DNA from: an uncultured Lachnospiraceae bacterium
Lineage (GTDB): Bacteria > Bacillota > Clostridia > Lachnospirales > Lachnospiraceae
Direction: 5' to 3'
DNA: 57,104 nt
NCBI GenBank assembly: GCA_945949045.1
Contig: CAMFDG010000011.1
Span: 1-57,104, forward strand
Part shown: positions 46,114-53,567 of the stretch, piece by piece
How the letters are laid out: every line of letters starts with the position of its first letter
How positions within the stretch are numbered: the first letter of the stretch is position 1
The notes under the pieces: model-generated
Databases searched by the model: none
What the model saw: only the letters and a program-made list of their open reading frames with translations
Told to the model about the DNA's origin: nothing
Program-made: the position numbers and the translations under genes

Positions 46114-46539
46114 TTATTCTTTTAAATTGTCCGGTCCAAACCCCATGGGAAACAACTCGTCCAATGTGTAGGTCCGGTATTCCTCCGCCGAACGTGCCAG
46201 AAGGATCCGAAAGCTTTCCGGCCGGCAGAATTCCATCATCACCTGCCGGCATACCCCGCAGGGCGCACAGTAGGATAAGACTTCCTGTCCCTTCATCCCT
46301 CCCACAATGGCGATTGCCGAAAAATCCCGTACTCCTTCACTGACCGCCTTAAAAAAGGCCGTGCGCTCCGCACAGTTCGCAGGGGTGTAGGCCGCATTTT
46401 CAATATTACAGCCCTGATATACCCGGCCATCCTCCGCAAGCAGTGCCGCCCCCACCTGAAATCCGGAATAAGGTGCGTAGGATTTTTCCCTGGCGTCAAA
46501 GGCCAGCGCCACAAGTTCTTCGTCTGTAATGCTACTCAT
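46114..46539 (-). CDS. cdd: Cytidine deaminase
   Basis: Deaminates cytidine and deoxycytidine to uridine and deoxyuridine, feeding the uridine phosphorylase encoded upstream. The 141-residue tetrameric-type enzyme has [25 protein letters not shown] (zinc Cys and catalytic Glu in CAE) and [14 protein letters not shown] (two further zinc Cys). [19 protein letters not shown] is the family N-terminus. The ATG lies within the last codons of udp (8-nt overlap) with GGGAGGATAAGC before it. Confidence 0.97.
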   Translation of the reverse strand: MSSITDEELVALAFDAREKSYAPYSGFQVGAALLAEDGRVYQGCNIENAAYTPANCAERTAFFKAVSEGVRDFSAIAIVGGMKGQEVLSYCAPCGVCRQVMMEFCRPESFRILLARSAEEYRTYTLDELFPMGFGPDNLKE

Positions 46540-47311
46540 GCTTATCCTCCCGAATCAAAATTCGAAGTGCATCGATGGCTGTCTCTATGGCCACGGATGT
46601 GTCATGCACCTGCAGATTGGAAAGCCCCTTTTTCGCCCGCTCCTGATTGGCGATCACAAGAAAACAGGAGCCGACCCGTACCCGAAGAAAGCCCCCGGCT
46701 GTAAAAAGCGCCGCCGATTCCATCTCCGAGGCAAGACATCCCATCCTGAGCCACGCCTGCCATTTCTGCTCCAGTTCATAGGAAACCGGCATGATCTCCG
46801 GTTCATGCTGCCCGAAGAAGGAATCCTTGCACTGTACCACGCCTACATGAAAAGGCTTATTTCCCTCCTTTGCCGCCCGTACCAGCGCAGAAGTCACCGC
46901 AAAATCCGGAACTGCCGGATACTCCACCGGTGCATATTCCCTGCTGGTGCCCTCCATGCGGACGGCCCCATTGGCAATCACCAGATCTCCACCCAGCACA
47001 TTCTCCTGCATCCCACCGCAGGTTCCCACCCGGATAAAGGTATGGGCTTTGCACTTCGACAGTTCCTCCAGTGCAATCGCCGCAGAGGGTCCGCCAATTC
47101 CCGTGGAAGTCACGCTGACCTTCTCCCCCTCCAATGTTCCCGTATAGGTGGTAAATTCCCGACTGTCTGCCACAAGCTTAGGATCATCGAAATATGCTGC
47201 AATCTTTTGACAGCGTTTCGGATCTCCCGGCAAAATCACATATTTTCCGATATCCTCCGGTCCTACCCCTGTGTGATACTGTTTTCCCGATCCTTCTGTA
47301 TAGTCCACCAT
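46532..47311 (-). CDS. udp: Uridine phosphorylase
   Basis: Phosphorolyses uridine (and often deoxyuridine) to uracil and (deoxy)ribose 1-phosphate. The 259-residue NP-I fold contains [20 protein letters not shown] (phosphate loop), [18 protein letters not shown] and [14 protein letters not shown]. The late segment [16 protein letters not shown] carries the ribose-binding Met-Glu. It is the first gene of udp-cdd-deoC-deoB-add. A palindrome overlaps its promoter. ATG 47311 follows AAGGAGGGGGATCATT. Confidence 0.95.
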   Translation of the reverse strand: MVDYTEGSGKQYHTGVGPEDIGKYVILPGDPKRCQKIAAYFDDPKLVADSREFTTYTGTLEGEKVSVTSTGIGGPSAAIALEELSKCKAHTFIRVGTCGGMQENVLGGDLVIANGAVRMEGTSREYAPVEYPAVPDFAVTSALVRAAKEGNKPFHVGVVQCKDSFFGQHEPEIMPVSYELEQKWQAWLRMGCLASEMESAALFTAGGFLRVRVGSCFLVIANQERAKKGLSNLQVHDTSVAIETAIDALRILIREDKHE

Positions 47312-47337
47312 AATGATCCCCCTCCTTCAATAAATAC

Positions 47338-47363
47338 AGTATAACACAGAAATTACATTTCTG
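47338..47363 (-). promoter_or_regulatory. udp promoter region with operator-like palindrome
   Basis: Minus-strand TATACT (47338-47343) is a likely -10 but has no good -35 at 16-18 bp. A perfect inverted repeat CAGAAAT-GTA-ATTTCTG (47347-47363) fills the spacer. It could be an operator for a nucleoside-responsive regulator. No regulator gene is adjacent. Confidence 0.5.
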
Positions 47364-47378
47364 CGACCGGATTCCATC

Positions 47379-48680
47379 TCAGGATTCAGGCATTAATACC
47401 TTCTCCAGAAGGTCAGATAAAGGCTCCATGGAATTTTTCGCCTCCTCAAAGGTATTGGTCTGAGCCCCCACCTCCACCAGCATGGATTTGGGACAGAGGT
47501 GCATGTTAAAACGGTAGCCCTTCAGGTAGATTTTTCTTGTGAGCCCCGGATAATATTCCGCAGCAGCCAGCTGCATTTGAAAGGAAAAAGCGAGATTATC
47601 CTCTATGTAAGGATTTTTCAGATAAGGGATATCGCCGGTTGCGGTGGTTCTGGAAAGTCCGTTAAAAAACATGATCTTTGCCATCTTTTTGCCATTTTGC
47701 TCTGTGACAAGGCGGGTATTCTCGTTGACTCCATCCCGGTGCAGATCAATCACCACCTGAATCGAAGGATTCTTTTTTAAAATCTTCTCTATGGCCGGAG
47801 CCGCATTGGAATAAGCATGGTCCCGGTCTCCAACATCATACTCTCCCTTGTGGTGGAGCACCGTAAATCCCTTTTTCTCCAGAAGCTTTGTCAGATAATC
47901 TCCAACCCCCACCACAGAGGTCCTGGGATCACCATCGGCAGAATCTTTGTACCCCTCCTGGGAATGGGTGTGGTAGATCAGAATCTGGGGACCGTCCACA
48001 TCCGGATCAATCGTCATATCGGGATCCAGCAGCTTTTTTACATTCAGCTGGTCCCCTCCGATGGTTGTTGTATTGTCGACCTGATAAAAGGTCTGCCGCA
48101 GATAATCAAAATCCTCCAGCTTCTTCCGGTTAACGGTGACGCTTTTTTCATCTTTGCTTTTTAATGTCTCTTTGTTTTTTGTTTCCTTTTCGGTCTCTTT
48201 GATGCCTTCCTCTTTTGTCTGTGATTCCGCTGTCCGGTCAGACAGCTGATCTGCCGCCTTCTGATTCTCCGCCAGAATCTGTTTTGCCTCCCGGTTTTCC
48301 TCTGCTGCAAGGCTCTCACAGTCATTTTGTCCCTCTCCCCTGGACTCATACCAGAGCTTCTCCTCATTGCAGGCAATGGCCGGATACATGGCCGCCGTCA
48401 GATCATGATATGCCTTCGGAGTTCCCTCTCCCTGATCGGATAAAAGACCCGGAACAAAGATATGAATCACTCCATTATAGAATTTCAGGGAGAGATTATG
48501 AAACATCTGATTCATCCACCCTGCGTCCCCCTGATCCGTTTCCCCGTAAACCTCTTCCTGTTTTGCTGAATTCTTTGAATCCCCCTCTGTATCCCTGCTG
48601 TTCGTTCGAAAACAGATACAAATGACAAGGGACAATCCCACCCCTATCAATATTCCGAAAAAAAGCGCACGTCTCCTCAA
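47379..48680 (-). CDS. spoIIP: Stage II sporulation protein P
   Basis: A membrane-anchored cell-wall amidase and endopeptidase of the SpoIIDMP engulfment machine in sporulating cells. About 433 residues begin with a hydrophobic N-terminal anchor (RRRALFFGILIGVGLSLVICI). A Ser/Glu/Lys-rich linker (about 110-200) is followed by the amidase domain with PQILIYHTHSQEGY (zinc His), VVIDLHRDGV and the late MLVEVGAQTNTFEEA (catalytic Glu). I place the start at TTG 48680, preceded by GAGGTGGTGAT at good spacing. The alternative ATG 48701 overlaps the gpr stop (TAATG) but has no ribosome site of its own. It follows gpr directly, as in Bacillus. Confidence 0.94.
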   Translation of the reverse strand: MRRRALFFGILIGVGLSLVICICFRTNSRDTEGDSKNSAKQEEVYGETDQGDAGWMNQMFHNLSLKFYNGVIHIFVPGLLSDQGEGTPKAYHDLTAAMYPAIACNEEKLWYESRGEGQNDCESLAAEENREAKQILAENQKAADQLSDRTAESQTKEEGIKETEKETKNKETLKSKDEKSVTVNRKKLEDFDYLRQTFYQVDNTTTIGGDQLNVKKLLDPDMTIDPDVDGPQILIYHTHSQEGYKDSADGDPRTSVVGVGDYLTKLLEKKGFTVLHHKGEYDVGDRDHAYSNAAPAIEKILKKNPSIQVVIDLHRDGVNENTRLVTEQNGKKMAKIMFFNGLSRTTATGDIPYLKNPYIEDNLAFSFQMQLAAAEYYPGLTRKIYLKGYRFNMHLCPKSMLVEVGAQTNTFEEAKNSMEPLSDLLEKVLMPES

Positions 48681-48700
48681 GCTATCACCACCTCGAAGCA

Positions 48701-49681
48701 TTATATGACGCCGCGTTCCTCCTTATTCCCCAAAAGCGCCACATTCAATCCCTCCGAGATCAGATATCCCAGCTGCCTGATGAAATCATCAATATTTTTC
48801 GGTGTGACAAACAGACCGTTGAGCTGTGGGGAAAGAAGCTGCCTTGCCAGATCTCTCCTCTGCTTTTCATCCAGTTTCTGAAGATCGGTAAGAGACATGG
48901 CCGTAATCAGCTCCGTCATGGCATCTGCTACGATGGTCGCCGCATCCACCACTGTGGGTACCCCAAGGGAAATCACCGGAACTCCGATACTCTCCCTGTT
49001 GATCGCATTGCGGTGGTTTCCGATCCCGCTTCCCGGCGTGATCCCGGTATCTGTCAGCTGGATGGTCCTGCCCAGCCGCTTGACATTGCGGGCGGCAAGA
49101 GCATCCACGGTAATCACCAGCTGAGGCTGTGTTTCCTTTACCACACCCCTCAGGATCTCCACACACTCCATTCCGGTCTGGGCCATCACCCCCGGAACGA
49201 TTCCGCTGATTCTGCTGACCTCCTCATCCTCAAAGGCATACTTTCCATACTCATTCATGATATGTCTGGTGATAAAAAGCTGATCCACTACCCGCGGTCC
49301 TAACGCATCCGGTGTAACCTCCCGATTTCCAAGCCCCACCACCAGAACCGAGATCTGAAGCCCCTTTTTCAGATCCATCTCAACCTGATCAAAGGGCAGC
49401 ATTTTTCTTAAGATCCTCGCAAGCTCCAAAGAAATTTCCCTGTGATAGCCGGCATCCTCCTCGATCATCTCCGGCGCCTCGATGGTCACATAATTTCCCC
49501 TGGGCCGTCCCATGGCATGGGCCGCATTTTCCGTCTCAATTTTTACGGTGCTGACCACGATTCCGTTCTCCTTTGGCTCCTCCAGAAAAATGACGCCGCT
49601 TACCGTTCCTCTGTCCTTTTTCAGACGCTCCTGTGACTCCAGTGCCAGATCCGTGCGGATCGGGTAGCTTTCCTCCTGCAT
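48701..49681 (-). CDS. gpr: Germination protease Gpr
   Basis: An unusual aspartic-type protease (family A25) that degrades small acid-soluble spore proteins when the spore germinates. It is made in the forespore as a zymogen. In 326 residues, the propeptide cleavage region IRTDLALESQ is near residue 8-17. The conserved core shows ISVLVVGLGNREVTPDALGPRVVD (about 109-132) and QLVITVDALAARNVKRLGRTIQ (about 185-206), with GIGNHRNAINRESIGVPVISLGVPTVVDA after it. ATG 49681 follows GGAGGAAAAGTC. A forespore sigma-G promoter is expected, but I could not identify a convincing one in the 120 bp upstream. Confidence 0.95.
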   Translation of the reverse strand: MQEESYPIRTDLALESQERLKKDRGTVSGVIFLEEPKENGIVVSTVKIETENAAHAMGRPRGNYVTIEAPEMIEEDAGYHREISLELARILRKMLPFDQVEMDLKKGLQISVLVVGLGNREVTPDALGPRVVDQLFITRHIMNEYGKYAFEDEEVSRISGIVPGVMAQTGMECVEILRGVVKETQPQLVITVDALAARNVKRLGRTIQLTDTGITPGSGIGNHRNAINRESIGVPVISLGVPTVVDAATIVADAMTELITAMSLTDLQKLDEKQRRDLARQLLSPQLNGLFVTPKNIDDFIRQLGYLISEGLNVALLGNKEERGVI

Positions 49682-49753
49682 GACTTTTCCTCCTCCAAAT
49701 TCGTACCATTCATGCAGTTATTGTTCCACACATTTTTGTTATTATTCAAATTC

Positions 49754-49802
49754 GCAAAACCCTCGTTTCACTCGCTCTCCGCTGCGAAGCAGCTATTTTT
49801 GC
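49754..49802. repeat. Small nested inverted repeat downstream of rpsT
   Basis: GCAAAA (49754-49759) can pair with TTTTGC (49797-49802), enclosing a perfect hairpin GCTGC-GAA-GCAGC (49781-49793). It lies between the rpsT terminator and gpr and encodes nothing. It may be a secondary termination structure or a short intergenic repeat. Confidence 0.45.
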
Positions 49803-49836
49803 AAAAAAAAACCGCCGGCATGACGGAACCGGCGGT
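49803..49836 (-). terminator. Terminator of rpsT
   Basis: Minus-strand stem ACCGCCGG / CCGGCGGT (49829-49836 with 49811-49818), 10-nt loop, followed by an eight-base T-run (49803-49810). Confidence 0.93.
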
Positions 49837-49863
49837 ACATGTATCCTGTATCAGATATAAAAA

Positions 49864-50127
49864 CTAAGCAACTCCGTTAACTAATTTTGCTAAACGGGAA
49901 ACCTTGCGAGCTGCATTGTTCTTGTGATAAACGCCTTTCGAGCAGGCACCCTCGATTACGGATGTCGCAGCCTTAAGTGCATTCTCTGCAGCAGCCTTAT
50001 CCTTTGCAGCAACAGCAGCCTCTACCTTTTTGATAGAAGTCTTAACCTCAGAACGGATTGCTTTATTTCTGGCAGTCTTTGTCGCTGTAACTAAAATTCT
50101 CTTCTTAGCAGATTTAATGTTAGCCAA
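49864..50127 (-). CDS. rpsT: Ribosomal protein S20
   Basis: A primary 16S rRNA-binding protein of the small subunit. The 87 residues are basic, beginning MANIKSAKKRILVTATKTARNKAIRSEVKTSIK and ending GVYHKNNAARKVSRLAKLVN. The start codon is TTG at 50127: GGAGGTG sits at correct spacing for it, and the protein then begins exactly like other S20 proteins. The ATG at 50142 precedes that ribosome site. A TTG start is common for rpsT and can limit its synthesis. It is a single-gene transcript with its own promoter, a leader of about 75 nt and a terminator. Confidence 0.97.
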   Translation of the reverse strand: MANIKSAKKRILVTATKTARNKAIRSEVKTSIKKVEAAVAAKDKAAAENALKAATSVIEGACSKGVYHKNNAARKVSRLAKLVNGVA

Positions 50128-50208
50128 TCTGTACACCTCCATATCCTGTTAAACTTTATTCCCTGCAATGAAACAGACACGGACGCTTCATCGCAAACAC
50201 ACTAGATT

Positions 50209-50237
50209 ATAATATGACAAGCCTTTCCTTATGTCAA
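50209..50237 (-). promoter_or_regulatory. Promoter of rpsT
   Basis: Minus-strand TTGACA (50232-50237), 17 bp, TATTAT (50209-50214). A consensus TATAAT (50206-50211) lies three bases further on at 20-bp spacing. Confidence 0.75.
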
Positions 50238-50264
50238 TACAAAAATTAAAAAAATACGAGAATT

Positions 50265-51377
50265 TTATCCCAATTCCTTTTCACACATGGTGAGTGCTGC
50301 AGCAATGACCTGATCCATATCGTAATACTTATACTCGCCCAGCCGGCCGCCGAAAATGACTTTCTGCTCCTTTTCTGCAAGTTTTTTATATTCCTGATAA
50401 AGCGCACTGTTCTTTTCATCATTTACCGGATAATAAGGCTCATCTGAGGGCTTCCACTCCGAGCTGTATTCACGGCTGATTACTGTCTTGGGAAGCTCAT
50501 CACCGTTTTCATCCTTTCCAAACTCAAACCACTTGTGTTCAATGATTCTGGTCCAGGGAGTCTCACGATCCGTATAGTTGACAGCTGCGTTTCCCTGGAA
50601 ATTCGGCTGATCCAAAACCTCTGTCTCAAAACGCACAGAGCGATACTCCAGATAGCCCAGCCGGTAGTCAAAGTATGCGTCGATAGGTCCCGTATAGATG
50701 ACCTTCTCTGCCAGGGCATCCAGCTCCTCTTTACAGGAAAGATAATCTGTATTCAGCCGGACCTCAATTCCCTCCAGCAGATTTTCCACCATCTTCGTGT
50801 AACCGCCGATGGGAATTCCCTGATAAAGAGCATTGAAATAATTGTTGTCAAAGGTCAGGCGCACCGGAAGCCTCTTGATGATAAAAGCCGGCAGATCCTT
50901 ACAGTCTCTTCCCCACTGTTTTTCCGTATAACCCTTCACCAGCTTCTCAAAAATATCCCGTCCCACCAGACTGATGGCCTGCTCCTCCAGATTCCTCGGT
51001 TCTCCGTGAATCTCGGCCCGCTGCTCATCAATTTTTGCTTTGGCCTCCTCCGGTGTCACCACATTCCACATTTTGTTGAAGGTATACATATTAAAGGGAA
51101 GAGAATAAAGTTCTCCCTTATAATTGGCTACCGGTGAATTGGTAAAACGGTTAAAGTCCGCAAATCCAGTGATATAATCCCATACCTTTTTGTCATTGGT
51201 GTGGAAAATATGTGCACCGTACTTATGGACGTTAATTCCCTCCATCTTCTCCGTATACACATTTCCCGCGATGTTCGGCCGCTTATCGATCACCAGAACC
51301 GATTTCCCTCTTGCTTTCGCTTCATGGGCAAAAACCGCTCCGTACAGACCAGAGCCTACCACCAGATAATCGTACAT
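50265..51377 (-). CDS. glf: UDP-galactopyranose mutase
   Basis: An FAD enzyme that ring-contracts UDP-galactopyranose to UDP-galactofuranose for cell-surface glycans. The 370 residues contain the dinucleotide motif YLVVGSGLYGAVFAHEAK (about 4-21), HKYGAHIFHTNDKKVWDYI (about 51-69) and EKQWGRDCKDLPAFIIKRLPVRLTFDNNYF. The PKTVISREYSSEWKP region is near 300. No glycosyltransferase or other galactofuranose gene is adjacent; it simply follows ppk by 47 nt. AAGGAATAGAAATTT precedes ATG 51377. Confidence 0.96.
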   Translation of the reverse strand: MYDYLVVGSGLYGAVFAHEAKARGKSVLVIDKRPNIAGNVYTEKMEGINVHKYGAHIFHTNDKKVWDYITGFADFNRFTNSPVANYKGELYSLPFNMYTFNKMWNVVTPEEAKAKIDEQRAEIHGEPRNLEEQAISLVGRDIFEKLVKGYTEKQWGRDCKDLPAFIIKRLPVRLTFDNNYFNALYQGIPIGGYTKMVENLLEGIEVRLNTDYLSCKEELDALAEKVIYTGPIDAYFDYRLGYLEYRSVRFETEVLDQPNFQGNAAVNYTDRETPWTRIIEHKWFEFGKDENGDELPKTVISREYSSEWKPSDEPYYPVNDEKNSALYQEYKKLAEKEQKVIFGGRLGEYKYYDMDQVIAAALTMCEKELG

Positions 51378-51424
51378 AAATTTCTATTCCTTTCCACTCT
51401 TCAAATATTCATCTCTCGTTACTA

Positions 51425-53551
51425 TTATTCTACAGGCTCAGCCGGGATAAAAACTCTCTGACTGCTGACCGGTCCCTCCTTTGGCACCGCTGCCACTGCC
51501 TCCCGGCAGAATACCTCCTGGGAATTCATCGGAAGCTTGCCACGGCGGTCCGCTTTCTCATAATGACCATCCGGCTGCATGATACGTGCCTTGACATTGT
51601 CAGCCAGCTCTGTCTGAAGGATATGGAAAGCCTTTTCCTTAAGCTCCTCATCCAGCACCGGAAATACAATCTCGACCCGGCGGTCCAGATTTCTCGGCAT
51701 CCAGTCTGCACTTCCCATGTAAACCTCCGTGCTGCCGTCATTCCAGAAATAGAAGATTCTGCTGTGCTCAAGAAAATTCCCCACAATGGAGCGCACGGTA
51801 ATATTTTCGCTGACTCCCGGAATTCCTACACGAAGACAGCAGATTCCGCGGACAATCAGGTCAATCTGTACGCCTGCTGCCGAAGCCTCATAGAGAGCCG
51901 CAATAATTCCCGGATCGCACAGAGAATTCATCTTTGCCACAATGCGGGCCTCCCGCCCGGCTCTGGCATGCTTCTTCTCCCGCTCGATCAGGTGTAAAAA
52001 TTTATCCCGCAGCCAATAGGGAGCCAGCACCAGCTCATTCCATGCAAGCGGCTCCGAATATCCGGAGAGCATGTTAAATACAGCTGTTGCATCCTCTCCG
52101 ATAGACTCCTTACAAGTGAAAATTCCGCAGTCCGTATACAGCTTTGCGGTAGAATCATTGTAATTGCCGGTTCCCAAATGTACATAGCGGCGGATACCGT
52201 CCTCCTCCCGCCGTACCACCAGTGCGATCTTACTGTGGGTCTTAAGCCCCACCAGACCGTAAATGACATGACAGCCGGCCTGCTCTAATTTTTTTGCCCA
52301 GACAATATTGTGCTCCTCGTCAAAGCGGGCCTTCAGTTCCACCAGAACCGACACCTGCTTGCCGTTCTCCGCTGCCTGAGCCAGGCTGGAAATGATCGGT
52401 GAATTGCCACTGACACGGTACAAGGTCTGCTTGATAGCCAGCACATCCGGATCCTTAGCTGCCTGTCGGATAAAATCCACCACCGGATCAAAGGTTTCGT
52501 ATGGATGGTGCAAAAAGATATCCCCTTCACGGATTGCCGCAAAAATATCGCTGCCCGGCTCTATCCGGGGCACTCTCTGGGGCGTGTAGGATGGATGACG
52601 AAGCCTGTCATAGCCATCAATGCCGTACAGCTTCATCAAAAAGGTCAGATCAATGGGTCCGGCGATATGGAACACATCCTCATCCGCCACCTTAAATTCA
52701 GACTTTAAAAATTTAAGAAGCTTTTTGTCGGCCTTATCCTCGATTTCCAGCCGGATGACTTCACCCCACTGGCGCATTTTCAGCTTGTTCTCGATTTCCT
52801 TCAAAAGATCGGAGGCCTCATCCTCATCGATCGTCAGGTCAGCGTTTCGCATAATGCGATAGGGATGGGCACACAACACCTTGTAATTGGAAAAAAGCAT
52901 ACTGATGTTGCGCTCGATAATCTGCTCTAAGAGAATGAATACGGTCGTATTCTCCTTCCCCGGAATCTGAACCAGACGCGGAAGCACCCCGGGAACCTGC
53001 ACCGTCGCAAACACAGTCTCGTTGCTGTTTACCTTGCTCTTAAGCAGCGCCGCAATATTCAATGTCTTGTTGCGGATCAGCGGGAAAGGTCTTGAGGCAT
53101 CCACAGCCATGGGTGTCAGGACCGGATAGACATTTTCCATAAAGTAGCGGTCCACAAAGGCCCCCTGCTCCTCCGTCAGATCCTCATGAGCATCAATAAC
53201 ATAGATTCCCTCCTTGTTGAGCATCGGCACAAGGGATCGCATATAAGTACTGTACTGTGTATTCACCAGCTCTCTGGCCGCCTTGTTGATGGCAGCAAGC
53301 TGCTCCTCCGCGGTCATGCCGGCGATATCTCTCTTTTTGTAACCCGCATGCACCATATCCCACAGGGACGCAACCCTGACCATGTAAAACTCGTCCAGAT
53401 TGGAGGAGGTAATGCTCACAAATTTCAAACGCTCCAGAAGCGGAATGCTCTTATCCCGCGCCTCCGAGAGCACACGGCTGTCAAATTTGATCCAGCTTAA
53501 TTCACGGTTATCGTAATAGGCAGGATTTGTAAAATCAATTTTTGGCTCCAT
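51425..53551 (-). CDS. ppk: Polyphosphate kinase 1
   Basis: Polymerises ATP gamma-phosphate into polyphosphate and runs in reverse. The 708 residues have the N-terminal helical domain (YYDNRELSWIKFDSRVLSEA), then a long central head domain. The two phospholipase-D-like catalytic domains carry the autophosphorylated His in RYVHLGTGNYNDSTAKLYTDCG (near 430) and the second His in GNFLEHSRIFYFWNDG (near 588). VYMGSADWMPRNLDRRVEI follows. The gene is complete. It follows the Ppx/GppA-HD gene by 16 nt, giving an opposing pair of polyphosphate enzymes. Confidence 0.97.
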   Translation of the reverse strand: MEPKIDFTNPAYYDNRELSWIKFDSRVLSEARDKSIPLLERLKFVSITSSNLDEFYMVRVASLWDMVHAGYKKRDIAGMTAEEQLAAINKAARELVNTQYSTYMRSLVPMLNKEGIYVIDAHEDLTEEQGAFVDRYFMENVYPVLTPMAVDASRPFPLIRNKTLNIAALLKSKVNSNETVFATVQVPGVLPRLVQIPGKENTTVFILLEQIIERNISMLFSNYKVLCAHPYRIMRNADLTIDEDEASDLLKEIENKLKMRQWGEVIRLEIEDKADKKLLKFLKSEFKVADEDVFHIAGPIDLTFLMKLYGIDGYDRLRHPSYTPQRVPRIEPGSDIFAAIREGDIFLHHPYETFDPVVDFIRQAAKDPDVLAIKQTLYRVSGNSPIISSLAQAAENGKQVSVLVELKARFDEEHNIVWAKKLEQAGCHVIYGLVGLKTHSKIALVVRREEDGIRRYVHLGTGNYNDSTAKLYTDCGIFTCKESIGEDATAVFNMLSGYSEPLAWNELVLAPYWLRDKFLHLIEREKKHARAGREARIVAKMNSLCDPGIIAALYEASAAGVQIDLIVRGICCLRVGIPGVSENITVRSIVGNFLEHSRIFYFWNDGSTEVYMGSADWMPRNLDRRVEIVFPVLDEELKEKAFHILQTELADNVKARIMQPDGHYEKADRRGKLPMNSQEVFCREAVAAVPKEGPVSSQRVFIPAEPVE

Positions 53552-53567
53552 AGCTTCCCTCCATGAT

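Noticed and set aside
49682-49753. Sigma-G promoter for gpr
   Set aside because: A GAATA-like -35 is present, but no CATnnTA-like -10 at the right spacing could be identified.
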